Part shown: one piece after another, positions 1 to 5,115 of the stretch | How positions within the stretch are numbered: the stretch's first letter is position 1 | Layout: every line of letters begins with the position of its first letter | Assembly: GCA_002345845.1 (NCBI GenBank) | Contig: DDWF01000183.1 | Span: 3,955-10,602 of the forward strand | Length of the DNA: 6,648 nt | From: Betaproteobacteria bacterium UBA2293 | Lineage (GTDB): Bacteria > Pseudomonadota > Gammaproteobacteria > Burkholderiales > Rhodocyclaceae | Direction of reading: 5' to 3' | Position numbers and translations under genes: made by a program | The notes under the pieces: model-generated | Told to the model about the DNA's origin: nothing | Seen by the model: only the letters and a program-made list of their open reading frames with translations | Databases searched by the model: none

Positions 1-333
1 TTCCGGCTGGTAGTAGTCGTAATAGGAGACAAAGTACTCGACGGCGTTTTCCGGAAAGAACTCCTTGAACTCCGAGTACAACTGCGCCGCCAGTGTCTTG
101 TTCGGCGCCAGCACCAGTGCCGGACGCCCGGTGCGGGCGATGACATTGGCCATCGTGTAGGTCTTGCCTGAACCAGTGACGCCGAGCAGGGTCTGAAACG
201 ACAGGCCATCGTTGATGCCATCGACCAACTGCTCAATGGCCTGCGGCTGATCGCCGGCTGGCAGAAAGGGTTGATGCAGTCGGTAGGGACTGTCGGGATA
301 GGTAACGATGCGCTCTGTCAGTGGGGCTGTCAT
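1..333 (-). CDS. uvrB: UvrABC excinuclease subunit B, N-terminal 111 residues (cut by left edge)
   Basis: UvrB is the ATP-dependent damage-verification subunit of nucleotide excision repair. It is loaded on DNA by UvrA and then recruits UvrC for incision. Seen here: the family N-terminal motif PAGDQPQAI (residues 25-33), Walker A GVTGSGKT (51-58), the block [12 protein letters not shown] (75-86), and [17 protein letters not shown] (95-111) leading into the beta-hairpin that clamps damaged DNA. The reading frame is open to base 1, so the remaining roughly 560 residues lie outside the window. The ATG at 333-331 puts about five extra residues before the conserved start compared with E. coli UvrB. 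No clear Shine-Dalgarno sequence precedes it, so the exact start is a little uncertain. The gene diverges from tyrB. I saw no LexA-type operator in the 84 bp between them, so SOS control is not supported by this sequence. The identification is firm. Confidence 0.97.
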   Translation of the reverse strand, partial: MTAPLTERIVTYPDSPYRLHQPFLPAGDQPQAIEQLVDGINDGLSFQTLLGVTGSGKTYTMANVIARTGRPALVLAPNKTLAAQLYSEFKEFFPENAVEYFVSYYDYYQPE

Positions 334-341
334 GGTAAAAT
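315..341 (+). promoter_or_regulatory. Candidate sigma-70 promoter for tyrB
   Basis: A -10-like TAAAAT lies at 336-341, followed by a CG-rich stretch. A -35-like CTGTCA (four of six consensus bases) lies at 315-320. The 15 bp spacer is short. The predicted start near 348 gives a leader of about 70 nt. The element overlaps the first codons of the divergent uvrB. This is a by-eye prediction only; other weak -10-like sequences occur near 399-404. Confidence 0.35.
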
Positions 342-357
342 TTCGCGGTTTTGTCTG

Positions 358-377
358 CGCGCGAGCTGCTTCGCGCG
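358..377 (+). repeat. Inverted repeat in the tyrB leader / uvrB-tyrB intergenic region
   Basis: The arms CGCGCGA (358-364) and TCGCGCG (371-377) are perfectly complementary around a 6 nt loop. If transcription begins near 348, this would be a GC-rich hairpin in the tyrB 5' UTR, about 30 nt before its ribosome binding site. It could equally be a protein-binding site between divergent genes or a chance result of local CG richness. No T run follows, so it is not a terminator. Confidence 0.45.
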
Positions 378-406
378 TTATTGTTGGACCTCACATCTAT
401 TATTCC

Positions 407-412
407 ACGGAG
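407..412 (+). promoter_or_regulatory. Ribosome binding site of tyrB
   Basis: ACGGAG (GGAG core 409-412) lies 5 nt before the ATG at 418. This fixes the start there rather than at the in-frame upstream ATG at 271, which lies inside divergent uvrB and would add 49 residues unlike the family. Confidence 0.75.
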
Positions 413-417
413 TCGCT

Positions 418-1626
418 ATGTCCTCTTCGATCTTCGCTGCGGTGGAAATGGCCCCGCGCGACCCGATCCTCGGTCTGAATGAAGCCTTTAACGCCGATCC
501 GCGTGACACCAAGGTCAATCTCGGCGTCGGCGTCTATTTCGACGACAACGGCAAGATTCCGCTGCTCGCCGCCGTCAAGACCGCCGAAGATGCACGCGTC
601 AAGGCTGGCCTGCCGCGCGGCTACCAGCCGATCGAAGGCCCGGCTGCCTACAATACCGCCGTGCAGAACCTGCTGTTCGGCAAGGACTCCGAACTGCTCG
701 CCGCTGGTCGCGTGATCACCGCCCAGGGCATCGGCGGTACCGGCGCCCTGCGCATTGGTGCCGACTACCTGAAGCGCCTCAACCCGGAAGCCAAGGTCTA
801 CATCAGCAACCCGTCCTGGGAAAACCACCGTGCCCTGTTCGAAGCCGCCGGCTTCGTCGTCGAGGATTACGCCTATTACGATGCCGCTACCCGCGGTGTG
901 AACTTCACCGGCATGAAGGCCGACCTGAACAAGATGGCCCCGGGCTCCGTTGTGCTGCTGCACGCCTGCTGTCACAACCCGACCGGCGCCGACATGAGCG
1001 ACGCCCAGTGGGCGGAAGTCGTCGGCATCTGCCAGGAACGCGGCTTGGTTCCCTTCCTCGACATGGCCTATCAAGGTTTTGCTGATGGCATTGACGCCGA
1101 CGCTGTGGCGATCCGCGCCTTCTCGGCCTCCGGCCTGCAGTTCTTCGCCTCCAGCTCGTTCTCCAAGAACTTCTCGCTGTACGGCGAGCGCGTCGGCGCC
1201 CTGTCCGTCGTCACCGCCAGCAAGGAAGAGTCGGCCCGAGTGCTGTCACAGGTCAAGCGCGTCATCCGCACCAACTACTCCAACCCACCGATCCACGGCG
1301 GCGCCCTGGTTTCCACCGTGCTTGCCTCGGTCGAACTGCGCGCCCAGTGGGAAGCCGAACTGGCCGGCATGCGTGACCGCATCCGCGCCATGCGCTCCGG
1401 TCTGGTCGATGCGATCAAGGCCACCGGCTGCCCGCAGGATTTTTCCTTCGTCGCCCAGCAACGCGGCATGTTCTCCTACACCGGCCTGACCGCCGCCCAG
1501 GTTGAACGGATGAAGGAAGAGTTCGGCATCTATGCCGTGTCCACCGGCCGCATCTGCCTGGCCGCACTGAACACGAAGAACCTCGGCTACGTGGCCAAGG
1601 CGATCGCCACCGTCACCAAAGCCTGA
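418..1626 (+). CDS. tyrB: Aromatic-amino-acid / aspartate aminotransferase (class I, PLP-dependent)
   Basis: This 402-residue cytoplasmic enzyme moves an amino group between an aromatic amino acid or aspartate and 2-oxoglutarate. It serves the last step of Tyr/Phe synthesis and oxaloacetate-aspartate exchange. The length matches E. coli TyrB/AspC (about 397). Visible active-site residues, by family knowledge: Trp134 in NPSWENH (stacks on the PLP ring), Asn187 in CCHNPTG, Asp215 and Tyr218 in FLDMAYQG, the Schiff-base Lys250 in SSSFSKNFSLYGERVG, Arg258 (phosphate), Arg284 in RTNYSNPP (side-chain carboxylate) and Arg378 in STGRICLAALN (alpha-carboxylate). The SFSK..SLYGERVG wording and the stretch MFSYTGLTAAQVERMKEEFG (351-370) are closer to TyrB than to AspC. 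Both carboxylate-binding arginines are kept, so dual aspartate/aromatic activity is likely. The call as an aspartate-family aminotransferase is firm; the choice of tyrB over aspC is less certain. The gene appears monocistronic, bounded by a divergent gene and a terminator. Confidence 0.93.
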   Translation: MSSSIFAAVEMAPRDPILGLNEAFNADPRDTKVNLGVGVYFDDNGKIPLLAAVKTAEDARVKAGLPRGYQPIEGPAAYNTAVQNLLFGKDSELLAAGRVITAQGIGGTGALRIGADYLKRLNPEAKVYISNPSWENHRALFEAAGFVVEDYAYYDAATRGVNFTGMKADLNKMAPGSVVLLHACCHNPTGADMSDAQWAEVVGICQERGLVPFLDMAYQGFADGIDADAVAIRAFSASGLQFFASSSFSKNFSLYGERVGALSVVTASKEESARVLSQVKRVIRTNYSNPPIHGGALVSTVLASVELRAQWEAELAGMRDRIRAMRSGLVDAIKATGCPQDFSFVAQQRGMFSYTGLTAAQVERMKEEFGIYAVSTGRICLAALNTKNLGYVAKAIATVTKA

Positions 1627-1633
1627 CCCCCGC

Positions 1634-1655
1634 CCTGGCGGCTGCGGCCGCCAGG
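1634..1655 (+). repeat. GC-rich hairpin just after the tyrB stop
   Basis: A perfect 9 bp stem, CCTGGCGGC (1634-1642) with GCCGCCAGG (1647-1655), closes on the loop TGCG. It starts 8 nt after the tyrB stop codon and 13 nt before the main terminator stem. It has no T run, so alone it should not terminate. It may protect the tyrB 3' end or assist the terminator that follows. Confidence 0.6.
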
Positions 1656-1662
1656 AGCAAGC

Positions 1663-1703
1663 AAAAAAGGGGCGTTGCCGGCTTGCCGGCAACGCCCCTT
1701 TTT
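1663..1703. terminator. Bidirectional intrinsic terminator between convergent tyrB and the AsmA-like gene
   Basis: A perfect 13 bp stem, GGGGCGTTGCCGG (1669-1681) with CCGGCAACGCCCC (1686-1698), closes on a CTTG tetraloop (1682-1685), one of the known extra-stable loops. Six A (1663-1668) precede it and five T (1699-1703) follow, so an RNA read from either strand has a strong stem followed by a U run. It lies 37 nt beyond the tyrB stop and 14 nt beyond the AsmA-like gene's stop, and should end both transcripts. Confidence 0.93.
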
Positions 1704-1716
1704 CATGCGCTGAATT

Positions 1717-3387
1717 TCAGTTATTCGCCACGACGGTCATCTCGCCGAGCGTTCCAGACAAACGCGCCGGAACCACGATACGCGACACCGAACTACGCGC
1801 CTGTACCGACAGCACGCCGTCCACCCGCCCATCCGCTTCGACGTTCAGCCGCCCCTTCGCCGTCATTAATCCGGCATCCAGTTCGATACTGCGTACGACG
1901 ACCCGACCGCCGCCGATGTCGAGACGTGCCGCCAGGCTGTCGAAACGCGTCGCCCCCGAACGGACAACGGCACCACTACCCTGTCGAGCCACTTCGCCAA
2001 GATCGATACCGGTCAGCAGCCCACGGCTCATCTCCCCGTCGAGACTGGCCTCGATCCCGGCCAGCATGTCGTGCCAGTCCGCACCGGTAGCGCGCATACG
2101 CAGCGACCCGCTCAGTTCCCCCTCCAGCCTCAGCGCTGGCGCCAGCAAACTGCTTACCTTGCGCGTATCGAGGCGTGCCAGACTGGCTTCCCCAGCCATC
2201 ACCATGCCGGCACTCCAGTCAACCAACCAGTTGCCCTTGAGAATGCCACCGAGGAAGGTGGTATCCAGCCGCTGCACCAACAGACGATTCTTCTGCAACA
2301 AACCCATCGCCTGCAGTGATTCAAAAATGACTGAGCTACCCTCCGGTTTCCAGCCAAGCCCATCGACGGTCAGCAAAATCCCCTGAGGACTCGGCGCCGC
2401 CAGCAGGCGCAGACTGCCGTCGGCAGTTCGGAAAACTGCCTTTTCGGCCGTTCCGTCGTTGCGCACGATGACATCCCCGGACAATACCGGAACCGCAAGA
2501 TCACCCAGCATCACCTGCAGATTCTCGACCTCGATGCGGCGGACCGAAATATCCCCCATCTGTTCGGGGCGCGCCCCAAACAGGCGAAGGTCGACCAAAC
2601 GATCGGCCGCCAGCACCGCACCGGACAGGGTGACGTCGTCGATACGGTAAGGTGCCTTGCCGAGCAGGACGTAAGGTGCGTCGACAGCAACCGTAGCGAT
2701 GCGCGACTCGCCACGCTCGCCAATCACCACATCCGACAGCAACAACTTCGGTTTCGGCAATACCTGGAGACTGACGCTGCCGACACGCACCGGGGCCGCG
2801 AACAGCTGCGAGAGGGAGTCTTCGATGGCTGGTCGGAAATTTCCATAAGGGTAGAAAAGCAGCAGCGCGATCAAGCCAAACAAGAACAGGCCGCCGGCAC
2901 CCAGCAGCCATCCTCCCCATCCGCCAGGCCTGCTCAGGTGAACCTGGGCTGGCTCGTTGCTCACTGGCGGCAGTTCGCTTTGGCCATCCGGCGCGGCCAG
3001 CACGGGCTTGCCAAAGGAGGAAAAACTGGCGCCAAGCCGGCTGCTGACCGGGATGACACTGGGAGCGCCGCTCTTCGGACCAAAGGTGGAAAATTCGGAA
3101 ACGACCGAAAAGCCGGAAAAGCTCTCCCCTGGCGATGGCGAGCGAACCTTTTCGCGCCCCTCGGCAGCGCTCGAGATGGCGATAAAGCCACCGTCTTCCA
3201 GCTCTTTCAGGGCCGTTTCGACCAGACGCTGGTTGCCGATCTTGGCAATCAATTCATCAACACTGAGACTGCCATCAACCTGCAGCAAAACCATGCGCAA
3301 ATTTCTTTGCACTACGCGTGTCCGTTGACGAACCGCTTCATCGCCGACCGGCGTTTTTGCATAAATGAGACTTCGATCCATGGTCAT
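1717..3387 (-). CDS. AsmA-like inner-membrane protein with an N-terminal cytoplasmic winged-helix-like domain
   Basis: This is a 556-residue protein. Residues about 5-72 form a compact, charged domain (AKTPVGDEAVRQRTR, RMVLLQVDGSLSVDEL, ALKELEDGGFIA). It resembles small winged-helix-like modules I associate with betaproteobacterial proteins; this is from memory, not a search. Residues about 80-155 are rich in Ser, Gly and Pro and probably disordered. A single membrane helix spans about 159-179 (WLLGAGGLFLFGLIALLLFYP). The rest (about 185-556) looks AsmA-like: AIEDSLSQLFAAPVRVGSV, then LPKPKLLLSDVVIG (210-223), and near the C-terminus GLLTGIDLGEVARQGSG and GATRFDSLAARLDIGGG, as in the AsmA C-terminal region. 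AsmA relatives act in outer-membrane biogenesis and lipid transfer, with the large domain in the periplasm. That role is inferred here. Start codons at 3387 and 3381 (MTMDRS) are both possible and neither has a clear ribosome binding site. The gene diverges from the tRNA and converges with tyrB. Confidence 0.85.
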   Translation of the reverse strand: MTMDRSLIYAKTPVGDEAVRQRTRVVQRNLRMVLLQVDGSLSVDELIAKIGNQRLVETALKELEDGGFIAISSAAEGREKVRSPSPGESFSGFSVVSEFSTFGPKSGAPSVIPVSSRLGASFSSFGKPVLAAPDGQSELPPVSNEPAQVHLSRPGGWGGWLLGAGGLFLFGLIALLLFYPYGNFRPAIEDSLSQLFAAPVRVGSVSLQVLPKPKLLLSDVVIGERGESRIATVAVDAPYVLLGKAPYRIDDVTLSGAVLAADRLVDLRLFGARPEQMGDISVRRIEVENLQVMLGDLAVPVLSGDVIVRNDGTAEKAVFRTADGSLRLLAAPSPQGILLTVDGLGWKPEGSSVIFESLQAMGLLQKNRLLVQRLDTTFLGGILKGNWLVDWSAGMVMAGEASLARLDTRKVSSLLAPALRLEGELSGSLRMRATGADWHDMLAGIEASLDGEMSRGLLTGIDLGEVARQGSGAVVRSGATRFDSLAARLDIGGGRVVVRSIELDAGLMTAKGRLNVEADGRVDGVLSVQARSSVSRIVVPARLSGTLGEMTVVANN

Positions 3388-3412
3388 TTTTTTCGGTCAA
3401 AACTTCGCAATA

Positions 3413-3427
3413 CGCTTGACACAAGCG
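3413..3427. repeat. Perfect inverted repeat over the tRNA promoter -35 box
   Basis: CGCTTG (3413-3418) and CAAGCG (3422-3427) are perfect inverted copies separated by ACA. The -35 hexamer TTGACA (3416-3421) lies inside. The size and placement would suit a dimeric repressor operator, but nothing nearby encodes a regulator and chance is possible. Confidence 0.5.
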
Positions 3428-3444
3428 GGTTCGATGCCTATAAT
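3416..3444 (+). promoter_or_regulatory. Consensus sigma-70 promoter of tRNA-Asn
   Basis: The -35 TTGACA (3416-3421) and -10 TATAAT (3439-3444) are both perfect consensus, with the optimal 17 bp spacer (3422-3438). The following GCGCTCC is a GC-rich discriminator of the kind found at stringently controlled stable-RNA promoters. Transcription should start near 3451, leaving only about 6 nt of leader before the tRNA for 5' trimming. Confidence 0.93.
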
Positions 3445-3456
3445 GCGCTCCTCTGT

Positions 3457-3532
3457 TCCTCGATAGCTCAGTCGGTAGAGCGCCGGACTGTTAATCCGTA
3501 GGTCCCTGGTTCGAGCCCAGGTCGGGGAGCCA
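3457..3532 (+). tRNA. tRNA-Asn (anticodon GTT)
   Basis: This 76 nt cloverleaf reads AAC/AAU codons and includes an encoded CCA end. The acceptor TCCTCGA (3457-3463) pairs with TCGGGGA (3522-3528) with one T-G wobble; the discriminator is G3529 and CCA is 3530-3532. The D stem is GCTC/GAGC (3466-3469, 3478-3481). The anticodon loop CTGTTAA (3488-3494) holds GTT at 3490-3492. The T stem CCTGG/CCAGG (3505-3509, 3517-3521) closes on TTCGAGC. The first anticodon-stem pair (27-43) is C-T, a mismatch where E. coli tRNA-Asn has a G-U wobble; the other four pairs are intact. It is a single gene with its own promoter and terminator. I saw no second copy of its 3' end downstream, so there is no sign of an integrated element. 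Confidence 0.98.
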
Positions 3533-3538
3533 CCATTC

Positions 3539-3573
3539 AAGCGGCCCGCAAATTTGCGGGCCGCTTTCATTTT
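3539..3573 (+). terminator. Intrinsic terminator of tRNA-Asn
   Basis: A 28 bp perfect palindrome (3539-3566) begins 7 nt after the tRNA CCA end. Its core stem GCGGCCCGCA (3541-3550) closes on AATT. On the + strand it runs into TTTCATTTT (3565-3573). On the other strand there is no comparable U run, so it should work mainly in the tRNA direction. Confidence 0.9.
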
Positions 3574-3784
3574 GTCTTCGGCAAACGGCATTTCGCTGGC
3601 CACGCTGAACAAATCCTCTTCTTATGTTTGGCCACGGCCCCCGCCAACACGACAATCGGTGAAGGTTTCCGCAACATCCGCGGGAATTCTACCTTACCCC
3701 GTTGTCCTGCCCTATATCGCCAACCGCCTAGATGCTTCGGCTACGGCGTTATGCGCAGAACTTTTCCTTAATTGACCTTTCTTA
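3574..3784. other. Gene-free stretch between the tRNA terminator and the moaA promoter
   Basis: All frames on both strands were read. The open stretches here, including a 73-codon + frame ending at 3775 and a 36-codon - frame from 3677 to 3567, lack a ribosome binding site and show no recognisable protein. A weak hairpin with one bulge (3725-3731 with 3741-3748) and a TAGAAT-like sequence on the - strand near 3680 are the only structures noticed. Neither is strong enough to call. Confidence 0.5.
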
Positions 3785-3813
3785 TTGTCTGCATCCACAG
3801 CATTGCAGATAAT
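3785..3813 (+). promoter_or_regulatory. Probable sigma-70 promoter of moaA
   Basis: The -35 TTGTCT (3785-3790, four of six) and -10 GATAAT (3808-3813, five of six) are separated by 17 bp. The predicted start near 3820 gives a leader of about 39 nt to the ATG at 3859. The leader holds a small GGCC/GGCC hairpin (3835-3838 with 3843-3846). It is too short to hold the molybdenum-cofactor riboswitch known upstream of E. coli moaA. Confidence 0.65.
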
Positions 3814-3858
3814 CGCCGTCACCCTTCACATTCCGGCCTGCGGGCCTTGCGGCTGACC

Positions 3859-4926
3859 ATGCACAACGAAACCCTCCGACCCGAGTCCACTCCCGACGAT
3901 CTCGCCGGTTTCCGGCCGCTCGTCCAGACCGGCGTGCATCCAGAAGGGACCTTGGTGGACAAGTATGGGCGCCGGATCACCTATGTCCGCCTGTCGATTA
4001 CCGATCGTTGCGATTTCCGCTGCACCTATTGCATGTCGGAGGAAATGACCTTCCTGCCGCGCGATGCCGTTATGAGCCTGGAGGAATGCCTGCGTGTCGC
4101 CAGCGTCTTTGTCGGCCTCGGCGTCAGCAAGTTGCGTATCACTGGCGGCGAGCCCCTGGTGCGCAAGGATGCGCTATGGCTGATCGAGCGCCTGGGCGCC
4201 CTGCCCGGCCTCGACAATCTGGTGATCACCTCGAACGGCTCGCAACTCGACCGTTTTGCCGCTCCGCTGTTCGCCGCCGGGGTCAAACGTATCAACATCA
4301 GCCTGGACACCCTGCAGGCCGACCGCTTCCGCCAGATCACCCGCATCGGCGATCTGGGCAAGGTGCTCAGGGGAATCGAAGCCGCCCGGGTTGCTGGCTT
4401 CCGCCGCACCAAGCTGAACACAGTCATGATGCGAGGCGTCAATGACGATGAATTCGTCGATCTGGTACGCTTTGCCGTCGCCAACGAACTGGACATTTCC
4501 TTCATTGAGGAAATGCCGCTTGGCGAGATCCACGGGCGCAGCAACACCTATATCTCTTCCGACGAAACGCGTAGCCGACTGGCAGAGCACTTCGAACTGA
4601 TCCCGTCCACCGAAGACTCCGGCGGCCCGGCGCGTTACTGGCGCATTCCCGGCAGCCCGTCGCGGGTCGGCTTCATTTCGCCGCACAGCCACAATTTCTG
4701 CGACAGCTGCAACCGGGTGCGCATCACCGCCCGTGGCGAACTTTATCCCTGCCTCGGCCAGAACGATGCGGTCAACCTGATGGAAGTGCTGCGCTCTGGG
4801 GCGGACGATGCCGCCCTGCGCCAGGCGATCATGGACAGCATGGGCATCAAGCCGCTGGGCCACGATTTCACGCAGCAGATGGAGGCGCCCCAGGTCGTTC
4901 GTTTCATGTCGATGACCGGCGGCTGA
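3859..4926 (+). CDS. moaA: GTP 3',8-cyclase MoaA (molybdenum cofactor biosynthesis)
   Basis: MoaA is a cytoplasmic radical-SAM enzyme that cyclises GTP to 3',8-cyclo-7,8-dihydro-GTP. MoaC then converts this to cyclic pyranopterin monophosphate, the first stable molybdopterin precursor. The protein has 355 residues. The N-terminal cluster motif is CDFRCTYC (Cys51, Cys55, Cys58; CX3CX2C) for the SAM-binding 4Fe-4S cluster, followed by the SAM-site motif GGEP (96-99). The C-terminal cluster motif is Cys281-X2-Cys284-X13-Cys298, which holds the second 4Fe-4S cluster and binds GTP. The chain ends in the double glycine (354-355) needed for activity. All key residues are present, so the enzyme should be active. 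About 33 residues precede the conserved DKYGRR block, longer than in E. coli (329 aa in total). The ATG at 3859 is preferred over the in-frame TTG at 3772 because the likely promoter lies between them; the ribosome binding site is weak. No other mo- gene is present in the window. Confidence 0.97.
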   Translation: MHNETLRPESTPDDLAGFRPLVQTGVHPEGTLVDKYGRRITYVRLSITDRCDFRCTYCMSEEMTFLPRDAVMSLEECLRVASVFVGLGVSKLRITGGEPLVRKDALWLIERLGALPGLDNLVITSNGSQLDRFAAPLFAAGVKRINISLDTLQADRFRQITRIGDLGKVLRGIEAARVAGFRRTKLNTVMMRGVNDDEFVDLVRFAVANELDISFIEEMPLGEIHGRSNTYISSDETRSRLAEHFELIPSTEDSGGPARYWRIPGSPSRVGFISPHSHNFCDSCNRVRITARGELYPCLGQNDAVNLMEVLRSGADDAALRQAIMDSMGIKPLGHDFTQQMEAPQVVRFMSMTGG

Positions 4927-4950
4927 TCAGGCCCGGCCAGGCGCCGGCAA

Positions 4951-5106
4951 TCAGGGATAGATCTTGCAGAAACCGACGCCGTTGACCGGGTCGGAGACCA
5001 GCCCGAGCAGAGTGAAAAAAATCGACAGGCCAATGAAAAAGGCGACCCAGCGGGCCGCCTTCCTGTGGCGCAGAACCAGATCCTTGCAGGGCTGGCAGAA
5101 GCGCAT
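4951..5106 (-). CDS. Small single-pass membrane protein with CxxC motif (51 aa)
   Basis: I do not recognise a named family. The 51-residue product starts MRFCQPCKDLVLRHRKAARW, with Cys4 and Cys7 forming a CxxC. It continues with a clear membrane helix (about 20-37, WVAFFIGLSIFFTLLGLV) and ends in a short tail with Cys47 (VNGVGFCKIYP). The basic cluster RHRKAAR before the helix predicts a cytoplasmic N-terminus, so the CxxC would face the cytoplasm and Cys47 the periplasm. The ATG lies 9 nt after the typA stop and in the same frame, with no strong ribosome binding site, which suggests translation coupled to typA. Codons are GC-rich at third positions, as in neighbouring genes. The coherent CxxC-basic-helix layout and tight spacing argue that it is real. 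Metal binding, thiol chemistry or a structural role are all possible; none is shown. Confidence 0.75.
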   Translation of the reverse strand: MRFCQPCKDLVLRHRKAARWVAFFIGLSIFFTLLGLVSDPVNGVGFCKIYP

Positions 5107-5115
5107 CGGGCTTTT

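Noticed and set aside
334..417. LexA/SOS operator for uvrB
   Set aside because: No CTGT-N8-ACAG type palindrome is visible between uvrB and tyrB.
400..1074. 224-codon - strand open frame opposite tyrB
   Set aside because: It lies wholly antisense to a well-supported enzyme gene and has the low-complexity Gly/Val/Asp composition typical of GC-rich antisense frames. No ribosome binding site or known domain.
1246..1692. 148-codon - strand open frame opposite the end of tyrB
   Set aside because: Antisense shadow of tyrB; its start region lies across the terminator hairpin. No recognisable motif.
1683..2386. Overlapping + strand open frames opposite the AsmA-like gene
   Set aside because: They are rich in Arg, Pro and Ser, as expected of shadow frames, and start at the terminator or inside the opposite gene.
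2938..3501. 187-codon + strand open frame running into the tRNA
   Set aside because: Antisense to the AsmA-like gene and ends inside tRNA-Asn; its last residues are merely the translated tRNA.
3397..3612. 71-codon - strand open frame across the tRNA and its terminator
   Set aside because: It reads through an antisense tRNA, a common false protein call, and has no domain.
3567..3677. 36-codon basic - strand open frame after the tRNA
   Set aside because: No ribosome binding site, runs into the terminator palindrome, and has no recognisable features.
3505..3858. tRNA 3' end as an attachment site for an integrated element
   Set aside because: No integrase and no second copy of the tRNA 3' end downstream; housekeeping moaA follows at once.
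3820..3858. Molybdenum-cofactor riboswitch upstream of moaA
   Set aside because: The predicted leader is only about 39 nt and has just one 4 bp hairpin, far smaller than the known multi-stem motif.
4174..4863. 229-codon - strand open frame opposite moaA
   Set aside because: Antisense shadow of a complete, motif-bearing moaA.
4743..5033. 96-codon - strand open frame over the moaA end
   Set aside because: It overlaps both moaA and, in another frame, the better-supported 51-residue membrane protein; no coherent protein features.
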